Shown here: positions 35,926-47,854 of the stretch, piece by piece
Layout of the letters: the number at the start of each line of letters is the position of its first letter
Position numbering within the stretch: position 1 is the first letter of the stretch
Source: Cymodocea nodosa
Lineage: Eukaryota > Streptophyta > Magnoliopsida > Alismatales > Cymodoceaceae
Direction: 5' to 3'
DNA length: 64,000 bases
NCBI GenBank assembly: GCA_036874045.1
Contig: CM072335.1
Location: 22,885,501-22,949,500 of the forward strand
The notes under the pieces: model-generated
Told to the model about the DNA's origin: nothing
The model's input: only the letters and a program-made list of their open reading frames with translations
Databases searched by the model: none
Position numbers and translations under genes: made by a program

Positions 35926-38000
35926 ACGGATAGATCAATTTGTATATATCATCTATAAATACACGTTTCATAATTTCTTACTCGTGAAGCTGAAATGGTT
36001 GGAGGAACCAACTTGGTCCTCTCCTCTAGCTACAAAGTTAGGATCATCTAAAGCCTACGAAGAATGACACTTCAGCGACAAATAATTTTGAAACGGGTGA
36101 TTTAATTTGAACTTAATTATCAAATTTATTTTATTAATCGATTTGATAAATAAATAAATAATTAAGCATTAACTGACCTGATATAAATTTAAAGAGTGTT
36201 TGTGCATCTTTTTCGTCAATAAAAGAAACGACAAAAGATGGAGAAAATTGTAAAAGATGGGAACAACATGAGATGATAGGAAATATAGGTAGGGTTTGTG
36301 TACTTAAAATTAAAATTGAAAAGTTATGAGTTATTTGTATATTTTAGAATTTAAATTACTTAAAAAGATAAATTTTAAATATATGTAAAGATTGAAAAAA
36401 TAAATTCTCAATCTAAAAGTTCAGAATTCAATTCAATTTTTCAGACTTCTCCTGACGCCTAACGCTCATCTCCTCGCCCTTCGTCGTCGCTCGTCTGTCA
36501 TCCCTCGTTTGTTGTCGTTGTTGCTCGTCTGGGTTCGTCGTTGCCATCGCTCTTCTCTATCCATTGTCTCGGTTTCCTCATGGTCGCTCATCGTAGTCCT
36601 TCGTCACAGTCACTCGTCATGGTCCTTCATCACGATCCATCAATTCACCGTCCATCGTCATTGTTGCTCGTCACGATCCGTCGTCGTGGTCTCCACACAA
36701 TTAGTCATCACGATCTCCTCGCGATATTGTCACGATCTCCTCATGGTATCGTCACGATCTCCTTGCGGTATCGTCACGATCTATTGTTGTGTCTACCTTT
36801 GCCTACATGGTCCATCCTTTGCCGTCAGTCATCGTCGTTGCTCATGGTAGTTCGTCGTCACGGTTTCCGCATAGTTCATTGTTGTGCTCTCCTTGCGGTA
36901 TCGTTGCAATCCGTCGTCATGTTTGCCTTGACCTGTGCAGTCTATCATTTGCCATCCGTCGTCACCTGCATCTGCCCGAATATCCTACACAAGTTGCCCA
37001 ATGCTCCTCCACAAGGTAAATACATGTTTGGATGCATTTTATTCGTAAAATGTCATTTTGTTTGCAATTGATACTATTGTTGTGTAGTAGTGTATTTAGT
37101 TGTTAGTATGAATGCAAATGATTGTATAATCTAAAAAAATGTATAAAGACAATATAAAATAGTTAATACTATTGGAAACAACACATAAAAGTAAATAAAA
37201 GAAATTATAGATAAATTTTATAAAAATATCATAAATACAATATGAAATGATCATGAATAAGAGTATTATAAACATCATAATGAATATAGGCATTGAATGT
37301 ACCTTTTTTTTGTACCTTCAAATAGAATATAGAATTTAATAATATAATTTAACTTTTGTTATTTTAAACATGTAATATAACTAAGATGAGTGAATTTCTT
37401 TAAATTTTTATTTAATTTTATATAGAATATTTAGAATACAAGGATAATCTAAATAGAATAATGATATACTTAATTAATTGATAAATGATATATAAATATT
37501 TAATTTAATAATATGTTAATTTATTAATGTAAGTAATTAATTACTTGATTAATTATATTTTCACTAATTACTTTAATTTGTTACTTAATATTATCAAAAA
37601 TCAATTTTATTCAATTCTGTCATGTGCACAAACACTTAAATTTCAAATTTTCGTCAAATTCCTAAATGTGAACAAACACCTAAATTTCAAATTCTTTCTA
37701 TCAAACAGACCCATATATTATTTGTGCACATTGAGAAATTATAAGAAATTTAAGGTATTTGTATACTTATAGGAAATGACACGAATTACATTATTTAATA
37801 ATTTTAAAATATTAAAATTTACATTTATAAAATAATATAATATATATTAACAATTTATAACATACTTTTTTTGGTTTAACTTAAACAATTATACAAGATG
37901 CACATATGAAATAACTTTTTTTATCAAAAGCAAAATTCATTACAAGTAGATTTCATAAATTTATTTACATATTATTTCTTTCTTATATAGAATACATAAT
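35926..38000. other. Intergenic DNA downstream of PIRL
   Basis: The PIRL 3' region is followed by AT-rich sequence, then a GC-richer block at 36,440-37,020 containing the 22-bp tandem repeat, then more AT-rich DNA that leads into the minus-strand PIF/Harbinger relic. The open frames at 36,509-37,071 are long only because of repetitive TCGTC-type words on several frames; no protein family is seen. Confidence 0.55.
36712..36783. repeat. 22-bp tandem repeat, about 3.3 copies
   Basis: Units beginning GATCTCCT start at 36,712, 36,734 and 36,756, with a partial fourth at 36,778; each ends ATCGTCAC or ATTGTCAC. The unit lies in a longer low-complexity stretch of TCGTC/CATCG words, so the repeat probably grew from it. 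Confidence 0.85.
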
Positions 38001-40720
38001 TTATTCATGCATTACATCAGCTACTCTTTTTATTTGTTCCATACTCAGATCACTAATATAACGTACATTATCTTCTTCAACATTGTAAACAAGTTCCTCA
38101 TGTAATAATACATTTTCTTCGACTAATTCATCTCCTAGATTTTGAAGTAAGTCTTTTTAATCTACTCTTCTAATGAAATTGTGGAGAAGGAAACATGTTA
38201 AAACAATATTAACTTATGTCTCAAATAGATATAGCATATAACTTTGTAAAATTGTTTATCATTGCTTGATCACTCTAAATGTATATTCAATTATATTTCT
38301 CAATTGAGAATGTCTATAATTGAAATTCTCCACTACATTATTTGGAACTTGATTCTGATTATATTTTGATAGATGACATCGCACACCTCAAAATAGAAAA
38401 ATAAATTCTAAGTACATCCACCAAATAATACTTAACTACACAATATACATAACATTCAACACTTTCTAGAATTCTATATTTATTTAAAAAATAATGTGAA
38501 CAAAAGTATTGTCATACCAAGTGGTACCTAAAGCTTATGTGGATGGGAAGTTGCATCTTGTAATATCTTTACATCTACAGTTGACCCTTCCCATCTAGTA
38601 ATTACATATGTGATTTTTATGTCAAAATTATAAGTTGCTAATACATTTTACGTTAATTCTCCTTTTCTATTCTTATATTTAGTAGTTTCTTGTTCATAAA
38701 TTATAGCATTCACATGTCTACTATCGATAGTGTTAATGTAATTCTAAATTGAGAAAATGTAAATAATGCAATGTCAAATTTATAGCAAAATACTATGAAT
38801 GAAATAGAAAAGACAATATAATATAATTCACATTTTACCTTAAAATATGGGTAGACATTTGGATCATTTTGAATTCTACTTGATGTTGATGATAAAGGTT
38901 TTGTTATAAGTATATTATGTAATTTAATAATAATATTAACAACCTCATTGAAATATGTACTAATGGTCCAAGCAAATATTCAAAAATGCTCAATAGTAAA
39001 CCCCATATTGTTGGTTCTAACCAACTATAAGAAAAAAAAAAATCAATTTCTCTTCTACACTTATACCTCGACTATCTTGTATAACACTTTATCTTCTAAG
39101 AAACTCACAAAATTGCATGAAAACATTTTGATTCATGCAATATATTTTTCAACAATTATATGAATGGTGAGGTATCGATGAATCTAACAATCTTCTAGTA
39201 TAATGTTCACTTTCTCTACTATATATTTGTTTTGTTGCTTGAGGAATGACACCTATAATGGTATGTGCAATTGCTCCATATGCTTGAATCACTATGTTTC
39301 ATATCTGTTGTTGTCTTCGTCTTTGCCTCTCTAATCATCATTGGGAAATTTCATTGTAGTTCTTCATGTAGATAATAACTACTTGTAAAAGAACAAAAAA
39401 GCTAAATAAATCAACGATCAACCAAGTCAAATTTACAAAGAAGAAAAATAGATAATAACAACGATCACTGAAGTGAAAAAAACAAAGAATCTAATTACTC
39501 AATAATAACAACCATCAACCAAGTCCAGGAAACAAAGAAGCTATATAGGTAATAACAACAAAGTCTAAATGCAATTAACAACTAAGTCCAACTTCCAATT
39601 ATTACAACATGACAGTAAATGTTCATTACACACATCCAACTACGAAATAAATTAAAACAACCATAACATTCCTAATATAGTTCACATTTTGTCAATATAA
39701 TGTTGTAACCACTTCACTTGCAAAGCATCATCTTTCAAACCTAAAGAAAGGCTCTTTTTATAGGATTTTATAACAATTCCATTCCTAATATTAGCTCTAC
39801 ATCTGTAAGACCATCAATTTGAAGGATTTTGGGAATACATTCATCTACTTCTCTTCTTAGTTCTTATTTTTGAAATATTTCATCATGTTCAACAAACTTC
39901 TACATACTTTTAGTCAATTCATTCATTGATATAGCAATTGTCTAAGAAGATTTAACATGTGGTTGAACTCTTTTTCTTGACCTTTTAATGATGTTTTTAC
40001 CTGTAAAAGTGATTGATGTATTTTCATCCTCTCCATTATTAAGAAGTATTAGAGAAACTTAAGTACTAAAAATAATAAAGTTGTCCATAGGTTCTTGAAG
40101 ATCCACATGTTGTGTCTTGAAAATATTGGGGAACTTGACTATTGACTTATCAATATTCTTATCAAACACTATATAAAGATCATCATATATTATACATGAC
40201 TTTCCTATGCATGCTTTACATTCTAGATATTGTTGTAAGAAATGTATTATTATATGAAAGTTCATAATCAAAATGAATAATACAAAATAAAATATTTTAC
40301 CTACACAAATTCATCTCAAATTTCTTTTGAAATGTCAGAAAAACCACAGACGTAGTCCCACCCCCTTCCTCTTTGCTTAAAAATCTTTGTATAATTTTTA
40401 TGCATTGTCCTCTAAGTCTTCATTCTACTTTCAACATGTTTTTTTCTATGTTAGCCTAAGTCTTTTTATTGTAACTGATAATCACTTTATTCCAAGTGTC
40501 TAATTTGATTTTCTCATCTTGTTGCTTTGCATTGTCTTCTCTAATTTCTATTGCTAAAAGACCTAAAAAAAATTCATCTTGTTTCATGCTCTAGTTGACA
40601 TATTTCTTTTTTTTAAAAGTCCTTTTCCTAAAAAATACAACTTGATAGAGAATAAGGAAATCTACGATAATACATTCCCCTAAAGCCATTTTCAACAATT
40701 GAAAAAAATTCATTTGCAAT
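38001..40720 (-). mobile_element. PIF/Harbinger transposon (copy 2), two-ORF relic
   Basis: Minus-strand element with both expected genes. Transposase remains run from about 39,340 to the stop at 38,001: N-terminal piece (YSRESEHYTRRLLDSS), first catalytic region (INTIDSRHVNAIIYE, then KYKNRKGELT), the NVVENFNYRHSQLRNIIEYT block near 38,290-38,340, an LLHNFIRR block near 38,160 and an intact acidic tail ending VADVMHE. Upstream, 40,700-40,059 reads as the Myb/SANT-like DNA-binding companion protein, with VKLDTWNKVI-type and CIIYDDLYIVFDKN-type blocks. Stops occur throughout, so it is inactive. Ends were not resolved. Confidence 0.75.
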
Positions 40721-42780
40721 AATCAAAAAATTATTTATATTTGGTAAGGTCATTGTAGATAAGAAAAACTCTATGCCAAATAACAACTTTTATTTAATGA
40801 TGGAAAGACAGACACAAAGATAATTTTTAAAAAAATTGAAACATCAAAGATATGAGATGACATTCTAAAACCTTTGAGAAGAATCTTGTTCTTATTTAAT
40901 AAAAAACATCATAAAAGAACGACCAAAAGAGTGTTATGCCTTCTTAGATAATTTAAAGTATAAATGAATATCAATGGTATGTGAGTGTCACACTAATGCT
41001 TTAAAAGGCACCATTTCAAAAAAATCCAATAACTTTCAACACCCGATAATGTGGCATAAAGCAACTCAATGCTTTCAAAAAATCCTCAATAACTTTGAAT
41101 GAACTATCTTCTATAATTATTTATATGCATATAAATGTCAATATATAAATATGCATAAGTCTTCTATAATACCATATAAAATATTAACTTAAATCAATTG
41201 ACAATGGATAAAAGAAATCAACATAGATAAATGATGTAAGACTATTTCAACATTGACTATTAGATCATTATAGGCCATTTAGCTTAAATCTTCCTATATG
41301 ATATCTAACAATATGCTTATGTCGGTCCAAAGTTAGTTCACCAAGTTGTATTTTCCAAGGAGCATAGATTGAAGCCCAAACTTGTAAACCTCAAATAGAG
41401 GATTGTTGATTATCTAAGGGTGACAAATTATAGATCTACAAACAACACTGATTTATCAAATAAACAACACTACTATACTAGAGTTGAAACATCTAAAAAC
41501 TAAAACAAATATAGTAATGACCAAGCAAAAGATAGTAGATTATAAGTAAAACAAAAGAAGGTAGTGCCACAAGAGCAAAAGATGTAGAACAAAAGGTGAA
41601 ATAGGATTTTGTAGATTATAACTATAGTTTTATGTCATCAAGCTAAAAAGATCATAACCATTCGATATCATTGAAATATGTTCAAAGGGCAACAAATGTT
41701 TTGGGTTTAGGGTTTACCACTTCTTTTTTTCTTATGGGGCGGACAACGGGTGGAACTGCAAAGGAAATGGGACTTGAACCTTCATTGTGTTGGCGTCAAA
41801 ACTCCCAAATGTCATGAATGTAGCAACTGGTGATGGGCAAACCTTACGGGGTGAGGACAATGAACGGTCAATGACATAGATGGATTGGTATGTGCAAATG
41901 ACAAGTGATGATGCAGATGATAAGTTCACTAGGGGGTGACATTACGAGTAGGAGATGTGTATAGGGTCGGATGAAAATTTTTAAGCATTCCTTCTCTAAC
42001 TGTTATAAAGGGTGGAGAGGGAGGAAATGAAAATAAGTTGGGTTTATATATGGAGGTAGTGGGGGGGAATGATTTCTCCCCCATTTTTAGACTGTACAAA
42101 CAATCCATTTTACTAGTAATGGACGGAAATAAGGTCTTTTTCCACTATGACATGTCATTTCTCCCCCATGTCATGACTTTCACAAACTTTTGAGTTGCCT
42201 ATGGTGAAATTGATTAGAAATGAAATAGATTATTTAACCAATCTAACTTTTATTTTTATTAATAGTTTTACTTGTCTAATTAAAATATATTTGATTATAA
42301 AGTTATAATATTATTATCAAAGAAATAGATTAAAAAAAAAGGCTATGCTTGGGTTTGAATCCATCAATTTAGTTAGATCAGTTAATCAAATCATTGACGA
42401 GTTTTTTTCTTAACTATTGACATATTAATGGTTAACTATTAATTGACTAGATACAAGTTGAATTGGTTATATCATTTTAGCCATTAATTTTAGAATTAAT
42501 ATGCTAAACATAATTTTGACATATCATTTTAACAAATGGTATACCAATTTTAATACAATATCTTAAATTTTTTAAGCTCAACATACTAATTCTACAATTA
42601 ACATATCAAAATTGATATAGATAAAATATAAAAGTTCTAGTTGCTTTTGACATATCATATATGAAAATAGCATACAAATTTTAGAAAAGCTTATACCATA
42701 TTAACATAACACAATTCTATTAAAAAGTAACTTAGCGTGATTTAAAAAATCATATTATATCAATCAATGATACAATTTAA
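40721..42780. other. AT-rich intergenic DNA
   Basis: No gene supported. A slightly GC-richer patch at 41,730-42,060 carries a 65-codon minus-strand frame without recognisable features. It may be the outer part of the neighbouring transposon. Confidence 0.5.
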
Positions 42781-42789
42781 CCGCGTTTT

Positions 42790-43283
42790 GTTATCTTCTT
42801 ATCCTCTTCTCTACAAGTTGCCTCTAGCCAAATAACCATACATTGATGATCTCCTCCTAAAGGTAGAAAATTTGAGGGCCTTCTTTCTTCATACATTCAT
42901 TTTTGCGAAGTTGTTGTCCATTGTTTCCATATCGCCATCAAAATAATTGAAGCAAAAGTTAGAGACCTCCTTGAATAGATATTATTGACGAGTAGATCTC
43001 TCCATATTGGTCCTGTTACATATGGATCGTCCTCTTCAAAAAGAACATGCACCTATGAGATTGAAAAATAACTAAATACTCATAAGTATATGTCTAACGG
43101 TGACGAAACACATGAAATGACTTACACTACCTTCGACAAGGATACATCCCATGGCATTTCACTGTCCCACCAAGCTGTGCCTCCTATGGATGGTAAATCA
43201 TCGATCAAAATTTCCAGAGTCAAACAATAACGTGAGATACTAAATGGTTTCTCTGTGTAGATGTCAACAAGTGTAGTTTGCAG
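42790..43283 (-). pseudogene. Unrecognised host-gene remnant, at least two exons
   Basis: A minus-strand exon 43,283-43,131 (acceptor ATTTAG, donor AAG/GTAGTG) encodes 51 residues containing VDIYTEKPFSI, CLTLEILIDDLPSIGG and WWDSEMPWD without a stop. After a 78-bp intron, an exon from 43,052 begins VHVLFEEDDPYVTGPIWRDL. About 22 codons later the sensible reading moves to another frame (NYFDGDMETMDNNFAKM, later RRSSMYGYLARGN) and meets stops, so the gene is broken. Composition is protein-like and unlike the surrounding transposons. I do not recognise the family. The GC-rich block at 43,790-44,070 could hold its first exon on the same strand. Confidence 0.45.
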
Positions 43284-43791
43284 CTAAATTCTTGTAATGT
43301 CAACAAGTATAGATAATGTATTGTCAAAAGTCGAAGACAAGCTTCATGCAATGATAAACATCTCACCCATAACAATGGGATAATCTCTACTAAATGGTTG
43401 ATTTGACAGGTAAGTTTTGGGATTAATTGTTTATTCTGAAACTATGACTAATGCATAATACATCTAATGTCATCTCTTCTACATCACAAACAACAATAAT
43501 AACGTGTAAGAAATGAAGATACAAGGCTGAAGATGGATATATAATTAGGGGACTTTTTTTGGTAAATAGAGTCAATAGGCATATGCATAAGGTATTGGAA
43601 ACATTCATGACTTGACATCCAAACCATGAGTAACATTGGATAGTTTGAGGAGTTGTGAGAAAAAATCCTTTAATATTACTTCAATTTATTTCATGTTTGT
43701 CTAGCTAAAAACATCGAAATATATATTTGTTAACCTAATCAGTTCCATATTTGCCCCAACTAAGGTTTTTTTACACATCGCAAAATCGACT

Positions 43792-44075
43792 GTTTTAAAA
43801 ACCATGTTGACCGCATGGAGACCAACTGAGGAGAAGTGTGGCGTGCTCGGTGGAGCCAGACACTGATACTGGAGGAGAGGCGGCGATTCGATTGAGACCA
43901 GCACCAGGAGGAGCAGCCAACGAGAGGCATGCTGCCATCGCAATTGGATGAGGAAGACGACGCACGAAGCTCGATAATGGATGTTCAGATACCTCGTACG
44001 ACGGAGGAAGAAGGCGGAGGAGGAGGCAACGTCTGCCACAAGTCATTGCATCAAAACGAAGATTTAGGTAAAATC
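43792..44075 (-). other. GC-rich coding-like block, strand uncertain
   Basis: On the minus strand an ATG at 43,938 opens a 47-codon frame beginning MAACLSLAAPPGAGLNRI, rich in Ala, Ser and Leu like a transit peptide. On the plus strand an ATG at 43,929 opens an acidic, Gly-rich frame that reaches a donor-like GTAAAA at 44,067. Because the remnant at 42.8-43.3 kb is on the minus strand and lies downstream, the minus reading is preferred. Neither is confirmed. Confidence 0.25.
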
Positions 44076-46700
44076 TATGCTGATAGTCATTCAATTATAA
44101 TTATTATAGATTCTTATTTTTATGATAAACAAAATATTTATCATTATTATATATATAGATATCAGTCATAATAAATCAGATAATGAAATGACATACTAGT
44201 TGGTTGTCATTAAACGTATGTCCTCAATAAAGTAATGTGATAAATTTTTCACTTATCCGTCAAAATAGATTATTCACTTAATTTAATATTATTTCCCTTT
44301 GAATATCGATCATGCGACCCTCCCCTCCTTCCATTTGTGTGCACACCGCACAACCTAGATCCTAGTCTCCTTTTGTTTCGCCTGCATCCACCTTCTTGAT
44401 CAGGAAGGACATCCTCATCGGCCATAGTCTTTTCTCGATATCAAATCTATTTGTAATGTTGATGTGTAGAGGTATTAGTGCCTGAATGAAAGAAAGGAAA
44501 CTTTTTAAATTCAGGTAGAAAGACATTAGTGTACACTGGAATTTTCGTTTCAAGGTATATTGGGAAATCCCGACGCCACAAAAGTATGAAATTTCCTTTC
44601 CGTCGAAAGATTTCCCACCTCCCGACATCCGAAATCGCCCCTTTCTCCTTATGCACGGATGAACGAAACCCTCTCCACCCGAACACCTAAACGAAAACGA
44701 ACGTCGATCTCATCGCCTGCCGTTCGCACTCGCTATTCGTGTTCGCACTACATCCTGTGCGATCTTCCATAGAGGTAATCGACCCTTGAGCTTTCCTGCA
44801 CTTCACAGGAGCTCGTCGTGCTAGCTCCTCCCGATTGTCGATCGTCCTTACAGTCCACAACAGCTTGTTGCCCTTTAAAGCCCTTGTCGAGATCATCCTA
44901 TTATCAACCCCGAAGTCAAGTAAGGGCCCTTCTTCACTACTCTTCGCCTTTACTTGTCTATTATCACTTCCTTTTTTCCTGATTTGGTTTTCTTTTTGTT
45001 GTTGTTATAATTTCGGCATGCCAAATGGGAATCACCCCTTTCTTGGTAATAAGGATGTATTCTGAAGATATTCATAGTTCCCTTTTTAGGAATTTCAGTT
45101 TCTTGCTCGTATGTAGCTGGAGATGTACAATTTTCTCTAGCATATTACTAGTTTTCTTGTTGAAATTGTTAGAAAGAGAATTGGCATCAATGATATGGTC
45201 TTGTATTCTGAAGAAATAAGGGTATCAAATTAATACATGTGCAAGTTGCATTTCAATGAATATTTTTCAGATATTATGATTTTTTAAAAAGGAATGATGA
45301 AGGATATTTTTTGAAAAGTGTAGGATGGATGACATTAATAAGACAAAGTTACATCAATAAAACACACCAGGAAGAAGAAAGGAGACAAAAAAAAAGGATG
45401 AATGATTATTTTAGGAATTAAGGTATTAAGATGGATCTGATTAATGAAACAAAGTTACATCAATAAAACAGACCCAGAAGATAAAAGGAGACACAAAAAA
45501 ACAGGATGAAAGATTATTTTAGGATTTAACAAGGAAAGAATTGTTTAGAATGCTAGTAACAAGTTTTTGTTTAAAATTTGAAACTGATAGATTAATCAAG
45601 GTTTTATATTAGATTTAAAAATGCTTGTTAATGGGTCTGTGGATTTAAGGTTCTTAATGGGTCTGTGGATTTATGGTTCTGAGCATTTTGAGTCTATTTT
45701 ATACGTAGCTTTCCATACAAGTTTCATTTTCTTCAAGGTACATGATCACTGCCATCCATAGACTGCTACTTTGTTAAACTAGTATGCAGTTTTCATTCAA
45801 ACGATGTTGTTCTTATTGCTTTGAAGTGCTTTCCAAGCTTGTTGCTCAAGTACAAATAATCGGAGTTTGAGCCTATAGATTGAGTTGAATTTCAGAGTCT
45901 TTTTCATTTAAGATGGCATACTTATAAAAGCTCTTTGTCTCTTCCAACTTGGTCTTCCTGGTAAATATTAATATTATTATCACAACAACAAATTTACCAA
46001 TTAAAAAATAATCACTTATTGGACAATCAGAGTGTAAAGTAAGTGCAATGTCTTCTGCTTCTCCTACATTGATATAATCATATAAGAAAATATAGTATTG
46101 TTATGATTCACTGTAGTAAGATCCATACTCTCCACTTACGATATAGTAAGCTCTTTGTTATGATAGGTTTAAATCCAAGGAAACAGTATCTCCACTTACA
46201 ATAGTAAGAATATTACAATCAAATCTTTTCCATACCTCACATTGATGGAGGCATTGTGTATTAGGATTGTAACAAATCACAGAATATAAAATATGTATGT
46301 TTATGTATAAAATAGAATATATTGAAATTAATAAATTAAATATTTTTTATATTTATTTGCAAGATAGAGAATAACAAAATTTGTTCCATATATCTTTAAT
46401 AATATCAATTTCCATCTACTAAGGATATAAACAATTTTCATATTAAAATTACATACTGTTAATATATTTTGTGATAATTTATTTTTTATTTTTTTTCATT
46501 AGTTTCGAAGGTCAGAAGGTCAGAAAACAAAAGAAATTTTTTCTTATATATGAGGAAAAATGGTAGAATTCTTTGGAAATCCATTTGGTGCACAAATGCC
46601 CAAAAAATGATGAAATTTTTTTCATCATTTTCCTTTTTAGTATTTTCTACCATTTTCTAAGTATACAAACACCTCTTAAAAAATTATTAGATCATTCACA
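44076..46700. other. Intergenic DNA with a 5'-leader-like block
   Basis: The part 44,640-44,930 is GC-richer, C/T-rich on the plus strand, lacks a long frame and ends in a donor-like GTAAGG at about 44,929, much like a plant 5' leader followed by an intron. No matching coding exons were found before the transposon at 46.7 kb. A 106-bp direct repeat is listed separately. The rest is AT-rich. Confidence 0.4.
45325..45530. repeat. 106-bp imperfect direct repeat, two copies
   Basis: Both copies contain ACAAAGTTACATCAATAAAA (starts 45,343 and 45,449) followed by GAAG..AGGAGACA and GATTATTTTAGGA. Copies differ by several substitutions and small indels. Confidence 0.8.
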
Positions 46701-47854
46701 ACTATATCAAGCTTATAATTGTTGAAAGATTTATAGAATGGGCCAAAGTATTTTTCTTAGTTTTTGTAATTTAATGAAAAATGAAGAAGTCATTACAAAT
46801 ATCAACAATATTAGTATAGAGAAGAAACTTGCCATGTTCTTTATCATTATCGAGTAAAATCAATGGTACAGAGTAACTACAAAGCGATTTAGTCATTTAA
46901 GTTAGATAATTAGTAAATACTTTAATAAAGTATTGAATGCTATATTACAGCTAAATCATGTGTTTATGGTAATACCTTCATCCTTAACATCAAGTTGAAT
47001 TTGAGATGTCCAAATGTCTACCTATATTTTAAGGTAGTTATTCACTTTTGTAATTTCCTTACTTTTTAAGTTTTTTTTATTAATATTAAATTTTATTTAA
47101 TGTTTATAGGATTGCATTAGTACTATTGATGATACTCATATCAAAACAATCATTTATGGACAAAAAATAATAAGATTTAGGAATAGAAAAAATGAATTGT
47201 CTTAAAATGTTACGACAACATGTAATTTTGATATGAAATTTACATATATTTTAACTAATTGGAAAGTATTAACAATAGATGCTCGTATTCACTAAGACAT
47301 GATAAGTAGACCTACTAACTTTCAGATTCCACTAAGTAAATGTGTAGTATATTTTGAAGTTATAATTGTATTAGCATATTAATATTTATTTATATATAGG
47401 TAAGTTTTACTTGGTAGATAAATATCCTAATTGATTAGAATATATTTGTCCATTTTGAAGTGTGTGATATCATTTATTTGATTATATTAATGATAAACTT
47501 CTTAGTAATGTTATAAAAAACTTCAATTATAGACATTCACAGTTAAAAATAGTGATTAAGTGCACATTTGGAGTTGTTAAACATCATTTTTCAATATTAT
47601 AAGATTAGATGTCATATTTATACAAAATACAAGTGAAGATTATCATTGCATGTTTTTACTTTACAAGTTTATTTATAAGATTGATAAAGAAGATTTACTT
47701 GAAGATCTTCAAGATAAATTGAAAAAATTAAATATTACTAATGATATACAACAAACAAGAGAAGTACATAATGAATCAAAAACGAAGAAAAGAATTAGCA
47801 GATAAAATATGTGAAAATATGATGATGACAATGTGGGATGAAAGAGTTATTTAA
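46700..47854 (+). mobile_element. PIF/Harbinger transposase relic (copy 3)
   Basis: Plus-strand fragments in family order: an EEVITNINNISIEKKLAMF piece near 46,780-46,840, an apparent intron with acceptor near 47,110, DCISTIDDTHIKTIIYG with RFRNRKNELS (the DDT catalytic block), the FNYRHSQLKI-type block near 47,520-47,550, and a C-terminal tail DKICENMMMTMWDERVI ending at 47,854. Stops interrupt the frame. The Myb/SANT-like companion was not seen next to it. Ends were not resolved. Confidence 0.72.

Noticed and set aside
36541..37071. 176-codon plus-strand frame
   Set aside because: It lies in low-complexity TCGTC-rich sequence in which another plus-strand frame is also open; composition reflects the repeat and no domain is visible.
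43126..43131. Consensus-looking GTAAGT donor after position 43,126 for the remnant exon
   Set aside because: Its use would put the next exon out of the frame that reads FEEDDPYVTGP; the weaker GTAGTG donor at 43,131 keeps phase.
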